Origin: JASHPR01 sp963815375
GTDB taxonomy: Bacteria; Actinomycetota; Actinomycetes; Streptosporangiales; Streptosporangiaceae
Length of the DNA stretch: 64,000 nt
Reading direction: 5' to 3'
NCBI GenBank assembly: GCA_963815375.1
Contig: CAWFGX010000004.1
Location: 1,116,001 to 1,180,000 of the forward strand
Under the pieces are notes generated by a model. That model did no database searches. It had not been told where the DNA came from and worked only from the letters and a program-made list of their open reading frames with translations. Of the stretch, positions 24,530 to 33,759 are shown piece by piece. The stretch's first letter is position 1. Every line of letters begins with the position of its first letter. A program made the position numbers and the translations under genes.

Positions 24530-27500
24530 AACAGGCGCTCCATCACGCCGCGCGCCCGTCTGGCCGCGCGGCGGTAGTCCTGGCCGAGGTCTTGGGACGC
24601 GTCGGCCGGGTAGCCGAGCAGCCGCGCGACCGCGCCCAGCTCGGGCTGTGCCGACGGCACCGAGTCACCGGCCCGGCCACGGACCAGCATGACCGCGTTC
24701 CTGATCCTGGCCGCGAGCCGCCAGGCGGCGCTGAGTGCCTCCGTGTCGGCACTGCTGATCAGGCCTTCGCCACTCGCCGCCCGGAGCGCAGCGAGCGTTC
24801 GTGTGGTCCGCAGTGCCGGCAGCACGTGGGCGTGCCGCATCTGCAGCAGCTGCGCCACCCACTCCACGTCACTGAGCCCGCCGGGGCCCAGTTTGGTATG
24901 CAGCGCCGGATCGACACCACGGGGGATGCGCTCGGATTCCATCCGGGCCTTAATCCGGCGGACTTCCCGAACGGATGCGTCGGGGATACCGCCGGCGGGA
25001 TAGCGGATCTCGTCGGCCATAGCCGAGAACGCGCTGCCGACCGTGGCGTCGCCGGCAACGGGTTCGGCACGCAGCAGGGCCTGTGCCTCCCAGGGAGCCG
25101 ACCATCGCTCGTAGTAGGCCCGGTAGGAGGCCAGCGTGCGGACCAGCGGTCCCTGCCGCCCTTCCGGCCGCAGCCCGGCGTCGATCAGCAGCGCCGGGTC
25201 ACGCCCCGGCCGGGCCAGCAGCCCGCGCAGCTCCTCGGCGACCGCGTGCGCCGCCCGGGTCGCAGCCTCCTCGTCGGCACCATCCGCCGGCTCGTGCACG
25301 AACATCACGTCGGCGTCGCTTGAGTAGCTCATCTCGTGGCCGCCCAGCCTGCCCATCGCCACCACGCAGATGCTGGTCGGCAGGGGCCCGGCCTGCTGCT
25401 CGACCCGCCGGGTAGCGGCCTCAAGGGCGGCACCGATCGTGGCCGTAGCGACCGTGGTCAATGCGTCGCTGGTCTCCTCTATCCCTGAGACCCCGAGCAG
25501 GTCGGCGGTTGCGGTGCGCAGCAGTTCCCGGCGGCGCAGCGCAAGCACCGCCTCGACTGCCTCGGCGGCGCCTGGGTGCCTGCGCACGACTGCTGCCGCG
25601 TCGGCGTGGAGCTCCGCGGCGTCCCTGGGCGCGAGCTCCGCGTCGTCGGCCAGCATCGCGACCGCCGCGGGCGAGCGGAGCAGCAGGTCGGTGGCATAAC
25701 GGCTGGAGGCCAGCAGCCTGGCCATGCGCTCGGCGACCTTGGTGTCGTCTCGCAGCAGCCTCAGGTACCACGACGTGTCCCCAAGCGCCTCGCTGACCTG
25801 CCGGAACGCCAGCAGGCCCGCATCCGGCTGGGCGGCGTCGGCGAACCAGCCGAGCATCACAGGCAGCAGCGTCCGCTGTATGGCGGCCCGGCGTGAGAAG
25901 CCTGCGGTGAGCGCCTCGATGTGCCGGAGTGCGCCGGCCGGGTCGGCGTAGCCGAGGGCCTCCAGGCGGACGCGCGCCGCCTCATGGGTCAGCCGGGCCG
26001 CGTCACCGGGAAGCCGGGACACCGCCTCAAGCAGCGGCCGGTAGAACAGCTTCTCGTGCAGCATCCGGGCCTGGCCCGCGTGCCGCCGCCACTGCGCGAG
26101 GAGGTCATCGGCCGGGTCAGCGGGCCCGCCGTCTGGTGAAGCTGCTGGCGCGACCCTGGCCGGGCCTGGCGCCCGCCGCGGGGCGTCCGGCTTCATCTCG
26201 CGCAGCGCGCGGCCGACCTGTCGCAGCACTGCGGGGTCCTCGGGCAGCGTGTGCGTCCGGCGCAGCTGGCGGAGCTGCAGCAGGTGCTCCACGCGCCGCA
26301 GGAACCGGTAGGCGCTGGCCAGGCTGGCCGCGTCGTCGCGCCCGACATAGCCTCCGGTGGCCAGCGCGGCCAGGGCATCCAGCGTTGCCCGCGAACGCAG
26401 CTTCTCGTCGCTGCGGCCGTGCACAAGCTGCAGCAGCTGCACAGCGAACTCGATATCGCGCAGCCCTCCGGGGCCCAGCTTGATCTCGCGGCCCGCCTGG
26501 TCGGCGGGCAGGCTGGCGATGACCCGGCGCCGCATGGCCTGCACGTCGGCGACGAAGTGCTCGCGCTGCGAAGCCTGCCAGATCATCGGCGTCACAGAGG
26601 CCAGGTACGCCTGACCGAGCGCCGCATCGCCCGCGACCGGCCTGGCCTTGAGCAGAGCCTGGAACTCCCAGGTCTTGGCCCAGCGCTGGTAGTAGGCGCG
26701 GTGGCTGGCCAGGGTGCGGACCAGCGGACCGTCGCGACCCTCCGGGCGCAGGTTCGGGTCGACCGGGAACAGCGTTCCCTCGGCCGAGGAGTCTGAACAG
26801 ACCCGGATCACGCTTGCTGCCAGCCTGGTCGCGGTCTGCAGCGCGGCCGCCTCCTGGTCCTCCCCCGGCTCGGCCGGCGCCGAAGGCTCGGCCCGGTCGC
26901 CTGGCTCTGCCGTGTCGCCTGGCTCAGCCACGAAGATCACGTCCACGTCGCTGGCGTAGTTCAGCTCCCGGCCGCCGCACTTTCCCATCGCGATGATCGC
27001 GAGCCGGCACGCAGGGGCGCCCGGCGGCAGCCGTGACCGGGCCACAGCCAGCGCCGCCTCGAGCGCCGCCGCAGCGAGGTCCGCCAGCTCGGCAGCGACA
27101 TCGGCCAGGTCAGCGGCTCCGGTCAGGTCTCTGGCCGCCAGGCGCAGCAGCCGGCGCCGGTAGGCGACGCGGAGCCCGGCGTCCGGCGCTGAGCCATCCG
27201 CTCGGACGACCGCCAGCAGCTCCTCGCCAAGCTCGCGCGCAGCCGGGCGCCGCAGCGCGTCAGAGCCGGTCAGCAGCTGCCAGTCACCAGGATGACGAGC
27301 GAGATGGCTGCCCAGGGCCTCGCTGGCGCCCAGCACAGCGACCAGCCGCGCCCGGAACTCCTCGTCCTCACGCAGCGCCGCGCAGAACTCGGCATCCTGC
27401 GCCAGCCTGGACAGGCTGGCCAGCGCGAGATCCGGGTCGGCAGCTCCCGCGATCGCCTCCACAACGGGGAGGTCGGCGCCACCGGTGTCCAGCCCGAGGT

Positions 27501-27591
27501 CCCTGGTGAGCAGACGCTCCGCCCGCGCGGTATCGGCGAATCCCATCGCCGCGAGCTGCCCGGCGAGGCTCGTCTCGCGCATGATGCTCAC
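24520..27591 (-). CDS. glnE: glutamine synthetase adenylyltransferase/deadenylyltransferase
   Basis: Bifunctional regulator of GlnA1 that adds and removes AMP at its tyrosine. It has 1023 residues. Two nucleotidyltransferase domains are visible: the N-terminal one with GGRELNYASDVDVIF and the C-terminal one with GGHEMSYSSDADVMF, each followed by the ELRxEGRxGPLVRTLASxRAYY block (LRPEGRDGPLVRTLASHRAY and LRPEGRQGPLVRTLASYRAY). It starts GTG 27589-27591; ATG 27580-27582 is an alternative three codons in. An acidic AEPGD repeat loop near residue 220 is an oddity. Confidence 0.97.
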   Translation of the reverse strand: MSIMRETSLAGQLAAMGFADTARAERLLTRDLGLDTGGADLPVVEAIAGAADPDLALASLSRLAQDAEFCAALREDEEFRARLVAVLGASEALGSHLARHPGDWQLLTGSDALRRPAARELGEELLAVVRADGSAPDAGLRVAYRRRLLRLAARDLTGAADLADVAAELADLAAAALEAALAVARSRLPPGAPACRLAIIAMGKCGGRELNYASDVDVIFVAEPGDTAEPGDRAEPSAPAEPGEDQEAAALQTATRLAASVIRVCSDSSAEGTLFPVDPNLRPEGRDGPLVRTLASHRAYYQRWAKTWEFQALLKARPVAGDAALGQAYLASVTPMIWQASQREHFVADVQAMRRRVIASLPADQAGREIKLGPGGLRDIEFAVQLLQLVHGRSDEKLRSRATLDALAALATGGYVGRDDAASLASAYRFLRRVEHLLQLRQLRRTHTLPEDPAVLRQVGRALREMKPDAPRRAPGPARVAPAASPDGGPADPADDLLAQWRRHAGQARMLHEKLFYRPLLEAVSRLPGDAARLTHEAARVRLEALGYADPAGALRHIEALTAGFSRRAAIQRTLLPVMLGWFADAAQPDAGLLAFRQVSEALGDTSWYLRLLRDDTKVAERMARLLASSRYATDLLLRSPAAVAMLADDAELAPRDAAELHADAAAVVRRHPGAAEAVEAVLALRRRELLRTATADLLGVSGIEETSDALTTVATATIGAALEAATRRVEQQAGPLPTSICVVAMGRLGGHEMSYSSDADVMFVHEPADGADEEAATRAAHAVAEELRGLLARPGRDPALLIDAGLRPEGRQGPLVRTLASYRAYYERWSAPWEAQALLRAEPVAGDATVGSAFSAMADEIRYPAGGIPDASVREVRRIKARMESERIPRGVDPALHTKLGPGGLSDVEWVAQLLQMRHAHVLPALRTTRTLAALRAASGEGLISSADTEALSAAWRLAARIRNAVMLVRGRAGDSVPSAQPELGAVARLLGYPADASQDLGQDYRRAARRARGVMERLFYG

Positions 27592-27628
27592 CCAAGCACC
27601 GTAAGCGACCCGCCCCCGGCGCCGGAAG

Positions 27629-28498
27629 TCAGCGCAGCCGGGAACGGGCGGCGAGCGCGTCGACGAGCAGCCGCTGGCGGGCGGTCACGGTGCGGAGCGC
27701 GAGCAGCTCGGTCCGGTGGACCAGAGCCGGGCTGCGCAGCGGGACGGCTGCGACGCCATCGGGAAGCGGGCCGACGGAGGCCGGCAGCAGCGCCGCGCCG
27801 AGGCCAGCCGCGACCAGCGCCAGCAGCGTTGGCAGGTCCGCGCCGTCGCACACGACATGGGAAGCGGGCACCACAGGGCCGCGGCCCGCCAGGGCCGGGG
27901 CGACGATCCAGGGGGCGTCGGCGAGCACGGCCAGGTCGATGCCTGGCCGGCCGCACAGCGGATGATCAGCTGCGAGCGTCACCACCAGCGCGGTCTCCGT
28001 CATCGGTGTGGACGACAGCAGGCCGGCATCGGCGAGATGCAGTGGCTCGCCCGGCCCGGTGATCCCGTCGGCCAGCGCCGCATCGACCGCACCCGAGGCT
28101 ACGTCGGCGACTGCGGAGCGCGGATCGGCCGGGCGGACCGTGACCCGCAGCAGCGGATTGCGGGCCCGCAAGGCGCGGAGCGCGGCCCCCAGCAGGTCCG
28201 GGGCTGCCAGCGGGCATGCTCCCACGCGCACCTCGCCTGAAGCGTCGCCCAGGCTGCTCAGCTCGCTGCGGGCGACGTCCAGGCGGAGCATGATCCGGGC
28301 CGCGTGCTCGGCCAGCCGCTCCCCGGCTGGCGTGGGGCGCACCGGGCGGCGCTGGACCAGCGGCTGGCCGAGTTCCGTCTCCAGCGCGGCAACCTGCTGC
28401 GAGACGGCCGACTGGGTGTAGCCGAGTTCCCTGGCCGCTGTGGTGAACGAGCCATGCCGGACCACTGCCAGCAGCGCGCGCAAGTCGCGGATCTCCAC
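27629..28498 (-). CDS. LysR-family transcriptional regulator
   Basis: About 289 residues from GTG 28496-28498, giving the canonical start VEIRDLRALLAVVRHGSFT; ATG 28532-28534 is twelve codons upstream. The helix-turn-helix is AARELGYTQSAVSQQVAALE, and the effector-binding domain contains ADHPLCGRPG and LALVAAGLGAALLPAS. It is divergent from the GATase-like gene, with AT-richer sequence between (ataagtattactgatg), a likely autoregulatory region. Confidence 0.92.
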   Translation of the reverse strand: MEIRDLRALLAVVRHGSFTTAARELGYTQSAVSQQVAALETELGQPLVQRRPVRPTPAGERLAEHAARIMLRLDVARSELSSLGDASGEVRVGACPLAAPDLLGAALRALRARNPLLRVTVRPADPRSAVADVASGAVDAALADGITGPGEPLHLADAGLLSSTPMTETALVVTLAADHPLCGRPGIDLAVLADAPWIVAPALAGRGPVVPASHVVCDGADLPTLLALVAAGLGAALLPASVGPLPDGVAAVPLRSPALVHRTELLALRTVTARQRLLVDALAARSRLR

Positions 28499-28573
28499 GA
28501 GATAAGTATTACTGATGTCGGGATGCCACTTCATCGTTGGACTTTGTGATCTGAGGCCATAGACGATGTCGTC

Positions 28574-29338
28574 ATGACAGTTTTCCTGCAGCAAAACACC
28601 CCGACGTCTCCGCTCCCCCGCCTCGCTCTCGTTGGCGACCGCTCCCCCTCGGTCCAGGCTCACCAGAAGATCCCGGCTCTCGTCGACGCCACGGCCAACT
28701 CTGACGGCCCGGCCATCGAGGTCTACTGGCTGCACAGCACGGACATCGCCGCGCCGGACGACGTTGCCGGCTTTGACGGCGTCTGGGCCATTCCCGGCTC
28801 CCCGTACACCAGCACCGACGGTGTGCTCGCCGCGATCCAGGCGGCCCGTACCCGGGATATCCCGTTCCTGGGCACGTGCGGCGGGTTCCAGCACCTGTTG
28901 CTGGAGTTCGCCCGCAACGTCTGCGGGCTGACCGAGGCCGACAACGCTGAGCGCGACCCGGACGCCGCCGAGCAGCTGATCGTGCCACTCGAGTGCTCGC
29001 TGCTGGGCGAGGAATCCACGGTCGTCATCGAGCCCGGAACGGTCGCAGCGGCTGTGATGGGCCCGGGGCCGACGACCGAGCGGTACTTCTGCCGTTACGG
29101 CCTCAACCCGGACTACCTCGACGTCCTGCAGAGCCACGGGCTAGTTTTCAGCGGGCGGGATGACCGCGGCGAGGTGCGAGTAGCTGAGCTGCCAGGACAC
29201 CCGTTCTGCGTAGCATCACTGTTCCAGCCGGAACTGTCGTCGGACCCGACGTGGGTGCACCCGCTCATCGCCGCGTTCGCGGCCGCTGTGCGCTCGCATG
29301 CCGCTGCGCTTCCCGCGCAAGCCGTCGGGGCGCTTTGA
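28574..29338 (+). CDS. CTP synthase C-terminal-region-related (GATase1-like) protein
   Basis: A 254-residue stand-alone class I glutamine amidotransferase-like domain. It has the start LALVGDRSPSVQAHQKIPAL, GVWAIPGSPYTS and the nucleophile elbow FLGTCGGFQHLL with Cys. The C-terminus carries HPFCVASLFQPELSS, where the catalytic His of true GATases is shifted or replaced. Homologues are annotated as CTP synthase C-terminal region-related (seleno)protein; here the position is Cys, not Sec. A ligase partner is absent. It lies opposite a LysR gene that may control it. Confidence 0.85.
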   Translation: MTVFLQQNTPTSPLPRLALVGDRSPSVQAHQKIPALVDATANSDGPAIEVYWLHSTDIAAPDDVAGFDGVWAIPGSPYTSTDGVLAAIQAARTRDIPFLGTCGGFQHLLLEFARNVCGLTEADNAERDPDAAEQLIVPLECSLLGEESTVVIEPGTVAAAVMGPGPTTERYFCRYGLNPDYLDVLQSHGLVFSGRDDRGEVRVAELPGHPFCVASLFQPELSSDPTWVHPLIAAFAAAVRSHAAALPAQAVGAL

Positions 29339-29424
29339 GGCGCCGCGTTTCCCTCGTCGCTCGGTCGCAGGCTCCCTCGCTCCTCAGTACAACGCGGCAC
29401 CACGCCCCGCCGACGCGCTCGTAA

Positions 29425-29607
29425 TCACACGCGCTCGGCGACCAGGCCGAGGTTCCAGGGCAGGATGATGCCCCTGCCCTGGAACTCGCGCACGTCACGG
29501 ATGATCAGTCCGGTGCCGGTGATCGCCCGCAGCAGGCTGTCCAGGGTCTTGTGATGGAAAACTGGCCGCTGAGAAGTGATCGTCGTACCACTGGGCATGC
29601 CCGTCAT
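29425..29607 (-). CDS. small ORF, possibly C-terminal remnant of a SAM methyltransferase
   Basis: Sixty codons with high GC at third positions. The stretch PVFHHKTLDSLLRAITGTGL, then PWNLGLVAERV, resembles the last 50 residues of class I methyltransferases (H-R-T-L ... A-G-x-x-I pattern). It lies 31 bases downstream of the zinc-ribbon gene on the same strand, with a poor ribosome site. It may be a truncated gene, a small protein or chance. The rest of the 300-base gap holds nothing I recognise. Confidence 0.35.
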   Translation of the reverse strand: MTGMPSGTTITSQRPVFHHKTLDSLLRAITGTGLIIRDVREFQGRGIILPWNLGLVAERV

Positions 29608-29638
29608 AACGGGCGCTAGCGGACCTCACCGCATCAGG

Positions 29639-30274
29639 TTAAGCCGCCGGCTGCGAGATGGCCTGCCCGAGAAACGCCGCGGCGCGATCGAAGGTCTCGC
29701 CCATGTCGTGACCTGCCAGGTGCGCCTGGTACGCCTGGTACCGGCCCATCTCCCATTCCTGCCGCAGCGGCGGGAACGACGTGACCGCGGGCTCGGGCAG
29801 GGACCGCCACGTCCAGACAGCGATCGGGCCGCCGCCAGAGCGCGGACGGCCTGGCTGCGGCCTGATGAAGTCAGCGTGATCGTTGTGGTAGCCCATCCAG
29901 TTCCGGACAAACCGCAGCCCGGCCAGAGTCCCCTCGATCGCCTCGCGCTCGGCCGCAGCCCGGCCGATGAGGACAGCGTTATACGCCTCGGGGTGATAGC
30001 GCACCAGTGTGGCGTCCACGATCGTGACCCACCAGACAGCTTCGCTGATCATCACGAAGCCCTGCGGCCGGCTGGGCGCGCTCTCCCGGAGCACCCGGTC
30101 CGCGGCGTCACGCATCGCGGCACTCGACCAGTCGAGCGCGCTCTGCTCGCATCCCGGGGCGCTGGTGTTCTGCCGGTTCCACGCGACCCGGCAGCGGGGT
30201 GAGCAGAACCGGGCATGCTCGCGCCGCGGCATAAACGACGTGCCGCACTGATCGCAGTAGCGGATGAGAGCCAT
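29639..30274 (-). CDS. zinc-ribbon hypothetical protein
   Basis: A 211-residue protein from ATG 30272-30274 (GTG two codons upstream is possible). The N-terminus has a treble-clef/ribbon pattern CDQCGTSF and CSPRCRVAWNRQ, four cysteines likely binding zinc. The remainder is helical, with conserved-looking LRFVRNWMGYHNDHADFIRP. Similar proteins occur in Streptomyces without known function. An HTH is not visible. Confidence 0.75.
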   Translation of the reverse strand: MALIRYCDQCGTSFMPRREHARFCSPRCRVAWNRQNTSAPGCEQSALDWSSAAMRDAADRVLRESAPSRPQGFVMISEAVWWVTIVDATLVRYHPEAYNAVLIGRAAAEREAIEGTLAGLRFVRNWMGYHNDHADFIRPQPGRPRSGGGPIAVWTWRSLPEPAVTSFPPLRQEWEMGRYQAYQAHLAGHDMGETFDRAAAFLGQAISQPAA

Positions 30275-30374
30275 TGGCACCGATGTTACGCGTAACGCCA
30301 GGTGGAAGCGTCACAGGCGGCACGAGGTGATGCGGCCATCGCGAGTGCCGGTCGGGAACGTTCTGAAATCTGGA

Positions 30375-31175
30375 TCATTGCAGGAAGCCGGCGATAACCC
30401 CTTCTGTCTCGGGAGCGTCGAGGATGTCGTAGTGAGTGGCCCCGGGCAGGATCGCCAGGCGTGACGCTGGTGGTGGCGAGCTGCCGAGCATAGAGTCGCG
30501 CAGGCCGCCGTCGAGCAGCGCGAAGAACTCCGCTGCGTGCGAGGGCGGGACGCTGTCGGCGTCGCCGCAGACGAGCAGGACGGGCATGGTGAGCTGCCGG
30601 ACCTCCTCGCTCCAGTCGTATGGCTGGCGCAGCAGGTCGCCGGTCTTGTCGATCAGGGCGGGGAACGCGTCAGGATCTGGCGCTGCCCGCGAGTATGCCT
30701 CGTACATCGGTGACAGCCGCAGGTGATCAAAGGCCGAGGCGGCGGTCATCCGGTCGAACCCGGCGCGCACCTCCGGGAACCATCCGTCCCGGCGGCAGGG
30801 CGCGGAGACGATGACCAGCCGCCGGACCAGCGGCTGGTGCTGGATCGCGCAGCGCAGGGCGGCGCCCCCGCCGAGCGACAAGCCGAGCACGTCGGCCTGG
30901 CCCAGGTCAAGGTGCCTGATCACGCCGGCGATGTCGTCACCAAAGTTTTCGAACGTAAACCGGCGACTGACGTCCCGCGTGTGACCGTGTCCCTGCAGTT
31001 CGATAGCGATCACCCGGTGGCCAGCGGCGAGCCGGCCGAGCAGGTCGCCGAACATCGGCGCCGACCCGTATCCGCCATGCACGACCAGCAGCGGGGTTCC
31101 GCCGCTGCCGCGGCTTTCCCAGTACACGTCGACGCCGTTGACTGGCGCGTATCCGGTGGTCGGTGTCTGGCCCAT
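30375..31175 (-). CDS. alpha/beta hydrolase
   Basis: A 266-residue hydrolase with the oxyanion motif VVHGGYGSA, nucleophile elbow GLSLGGG (Ser), an acid in LLVCGDADSVPP and catalytic His in GATHYDIL near the C-terminus. The complete triad supports an active esterase or similar enzyme; substrate unknown. The neighbour on the other side starts divergently about 70 bases away. Confidence 0.93.
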   Translation of the reverse strand: MGQTPTTGYAPVNGVDVYWESRGSGGTPLLVVHGGYGSAPMFGDLLGRLAAGHRVIAIELQGHGHTRDVSRRFTFENFGDDIAGVIRHLDLGQADVLGLSLGGGAALRCAIQHQPLVRRLVIVSAPCRRDGWFPEVRAGFDRMTAASAFDHLRLSPMYEAYSRAAPDPDAFPALIDKTGDLLRQPYDWSEEVRQLTMPVLLVCGDADSVPPSHAAEFFALLDGGLRDSMLGSSPPPASRLAILPGATHYDILDAPETEGVIAGFLQ

Positions 31176-31246
31176 CGGGTCCTCCTGGTGGCCGGGTCCT
31201 CGTCACTAGACGGTGCCGCGGAGCCGGACTCATCGCCGGCAGGCTT

Positions 31247-32251
31247 ATGCTCGACCACGTGAGCCACGAAACGGGGGAAAGCGGGAACCCGCTGATCGAG
31301 GGCGTCACCCGAGCGTGGGAGATGCTGGTACGGCAGGTCGACGAGATCCTGAACTGGTCGCCGGAGCCGGGGCCCGAGCCTGAGCCCGAGCGCGGGCCGG
31401 CCGGGGCCACGGCCGACCGCGACCTGGGTGCCGCGCTGGCCCGGGTAGCCGCGGGGCTGCTCGACGACATCGGCCCGGCGGGCGAGGCCCGGCAGCGCGT
31501 CGCAGCCGACTCCCGATGGCGCTTCAACATCCCCGTCACGCCAGCGGAGCACGTGCAGGCGATGTTCGGCGAGGCGTCCGAGGCTTTCGGCGTCGCGGCG
31601 GTCGCTCTCGGCGAGCGTGCCTCGTCGGCAGCCCTGGCGGCCGTCGCCTGCGTGGCCGAGGACCTGGTCCGGACCCGGTGGCTGATCGAGCCGTCCGAGG
31701 CCAGCCAGCGCCGCGAACGCGGGTACGCGCTGACCGCCGAGGCGATCTCCTGGTTCCGTGCGACCAGCCGGCGCGCTGAGGACGCGGGCGCTGACCAGGC
31801 GGGGCTTGCGGGCGAGATCGCCAACCGGGCCGGCACCATGCAGGCCAGGCTGGACGAGCTGCTCCGGCAGGACGGGCTGCAGGCGGTTAAGGTGCCCAAG
31901 CGGCTCAGGCTACTGCAGGACTACCTGCCCGGCTCCGGCCTGGCGCCATTCGCGCTGTTCTCCGCGGCCAGCTCGCGTCCCGCCAGCGCACCGTCCGCGC
32001 TGTTCTACGCCGAGCAGGGCAGCGGCAGCGCCCTGCTGCGCTTCCAGCGGCGCCCGCTCACCCGTGCCTACTGGCTCGGCCACGCGATCGCGTTCTACGT
32101 CGACCTGTGCGACGCGGCCGCGCCTGTTCTCGGCCGCCGCGACTGGGCGGAGATCACCGGCGCTGCGCAGGCCAGGTTCCGGCCGCTGGTGCAGGAGGCG
32201 GACCGGCGGTACCAGGAGCGGCTGCACAGCGGCCTGCACCCCGGCCTGTGA
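31247..32251 (+). CDS. hypothetical protein, helical
   Basis: About 334 residues from ATG 31247-31249; upstream in-frame starts overlap the hydrolase gene and are less likely. It has an acidic Glu/Pro linker (PEPGPEPEPERGPAG) near residue 40 and then an Ala-rich helical body (AAVACVAEDLVRTRWLIEPS), ending RRYQERLHSGLHPGL. No catalytic motif or membrane helix is recognised. Its TGA is the first three bases of the 14-bp repeat array. Confidence 0.65.
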   Translation: MLDHVSHETGESGNPLIEGVTRAWEMLVRQVDEILNWSPEPGPEPEPERGPAGATADRDLGAALARVAAGLLDDIGPAGEARQRVAADSRWRFNIPVTPAEHVQAMFGEASEAFGVAAVALGERASSAALAAVACVAEDLVRTRWLIEPSEASQRRERGYALTAEAISWFRATSRRAEDAGADQAGLAGEIANRAGTMQARLDELLRQDGLQAVKVPKRLRLLQDYLPGSGLAPFALFSAASSRPASAPSALFYAEQGSGSALLRFQRRPLTRAYWLGHAIAFYVDLCDAAAPVLGRRDWAEITGAAQARFRPLVQEADRRYQERLHSGLHPGL

Positions 32252-32346
32252 TGCACGGGGTCTGACGCACGGGGCTTGACGCACGGGGTTTGACGCACGG
32301 GGTTTGACGCACGGGGCTTGACGCATCGGGTTTGACGCACGGGGCG
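32249..32346. repeat. 14-bp tandem repeat, seven copies, between convergent genes
   Basis: Seven head-to-tail copies of a TGACGCACGGGGyt unit, with one to three changes in some, fill 32249-32346. The first copy contains the stop codon of the upstream gene and the last ends 15 bases before the glnA2 stop. The unit is not palindromic, so it is not a simple hairpin terminator. A minisatellite or protein-binding array is possible. Confidence 0.9.
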
Positions 32347-32360
32347 CGCCGCGCCCGCGC

Positions 32361-33737
32361 TCAGAGCACGGCCAGGTAGCGGTCCAGCTCGTACTCGGTG
32401 ACCTGGCGGCGGTACTCGGCCCACTCGGCCCGCTTGTTGCGCAGGAAGTAGTCGAAGACGTGCTCGCCCAGGGCGTCGGCGACCAGTTCGCTGCCCTGCA
32501 TCACAGTGATCGCCTCGGACAGGCTCTGCGGCAGCGGCTCGATGCCGAGCGCCCGCCGCTCGGCCGAGGTGAGCGCCCAGACGTCGTCCTCGGCGCCGGG
32601 AGGCAGCTCGTAGTCGGCCTCGATCCCCTTGAGCCCGGCCGCGAGGATCACCGCGAAGGCCAGGTACGGGTTGCAGGCCGAGTCGATCGAGCGGAACTCG
32701 ACCCGGGTCGCGTTACCCATCTGCGGCTTGTACATCGGCACCCGGACCAGTGCCGAGCGGTTGTTGTGGCCCCAGGAGATGTAGGCGGGCGCCTCACCGC
32801 CGGCCCCGGCTATCTTCTCGTCGCCGCCCCAGAGCCGCTTGTAGGAGTTCGCCCACTGGTTGCACACCGCGGTGATCTCCGCCGCGTGGGTGAGCAGCCC
32901 GGCGATGAACGCGCGGCCGAGCTTGGACAGGCCGAACTCGGCACCGGGCTCGTGGAAGACGTTCCGGTCGCCTTCGAACAGCGACATGTGCGTGTGCATG
33001 CCCGAGCCGGGGTGCTCGGTGAACGGCTTCGGCATAAACGTGGCGTAGACGCCCTGGTCCAGCGCGACTTCCTTCATCGCCAGCCGGAACGACATCACGT
33101 TGTCGGCCGTGGTCAGGGCGTCGGCGTAGCGCAGGTCGATCTCCTGCTGCCCCGGGGCACCCTCGTGGTGGCTGAACTCGACAGAGACGCCCATGCTCTC
33201 CAGCATCACGATCGCGCTGCGCCGGAAGTCACGGGCGATGCTGTGCGGCGTGTGGTCAAAGTAGCCGCCCGAGTCGACTGGCCGCGGCTTGGCGCCTAGC
33301 TCGGGTTTCTCCCGCAGCAGGAAGAACTCGATCTCGGGGTGGGTGTAGAAGGTGAACCCGAGATCGCCGGCCCGCCGGAGCGCGCGCTTGAGCACGTAGC
33401 GGGGGTCGGCGTAGGACGGTGTCCCGTCGGGCATCAGGATGTCGCAGAACATCCGGCCGACCGCTGCCTCGCCGCGCACCGCCTCCCCGCCGCGCAGCGG
33501 CATGAGCTGGAACGTGGACGGGTCTGGCTTGGCGATCATGTCCGACTCATGGACCCGGGAGAACCCCTCGATCGCCGACCCGTCGAACCCAATGCCGTCG
33601 GCGAACGCACCCTCAAGCTCGGCCGGGGCGACCGCCACTGATTTCAGGTAGCCAAGGACATCGGTGAACCAAAGCCGGACGAAGCGTATGTTGCGTTCTT
33701 CCAGCGTCCGCAGTACGAACTCTTCCTGCCTGTCCAC
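32361..33737 (-). CDS. glnA2: glutamine synthetase-like protein, GlnA2 type
   Basis: A glutamine synthetase family enzyme of 458 residues. Motifs: GIGFDGSAIEGFSRV, HPEIEFFLLRE, KPFTEHPGSGMHTHMS and NNRSALVRVPMYKP. The tyrosine modified by GlnE in GlnA1 is replaced: the equivalent stretch reads GAEDDVWALTSAERRAL. So it should escape adenylylation. Some GlnA2-type proteins act in polyamine or other amine metabolism rather than ammonia assimilation, so the substrate is uncertain. A GlnR-like half box lies 23 bases upstream. Confidence 0.94.
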   Translation of the reverse strand: MDRQEEFVLRTLEERNIRFVRLWFTDVLGYLKSVAVAPAELEGAFADGIGFDGSAIEGFSRVHESDMIAKPDPSTFQLMPLRGGEAVRGEAAVGRMFCDILMPDGTPSYADPRYVLKRALRRAGDLGFTFYTHPEIEFFLLREKPELGAKPRPVDSGGYFDHTPHSIARDFRRSAIVMLESMGVSVEFSHHEGAPGQQEIDLRYADALTTADNVMSFRLAMKEVALDQGVYATFMPKPFTEHPGSGMHTHMSLFEGDRNVFHEPGAEFGLSKLGRAFIAGLLTHAAEITAVCNQWANSYKRLWGGDEKIAGAGGEAPAYISWGHNNRSALVRVPMYKPQMGNATRVEFRSIDSACNPYLAFAVILAAGLKGIEADYELPPGAEDDVWALTSAERRALGIEPLPQSLSEAITVMQGSELVADALGEHVFDYFLRNKRAEWAEYRRQVTEYELDRYLAVL

Positions 33738-33759
33738 GCTGTCAGTCTGCCCAACCCGT

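Noticed and set aside
24001..25323. 440-codon plus-strand open frame
   Set aside because: Overlaps the toroid protein and glnE 3' region in another frame; Arg/Pro-rich noise.
28870..28890. Selenocysteine in the GATase-like gene
   Set aside because: The elbow codon is Cys (TGC), not TGA, and no SECIS is seen.
32249..32346. CRISPR array
   Set aside because: Copies are directly adjacent with no spacers and the unit is 14 bp.
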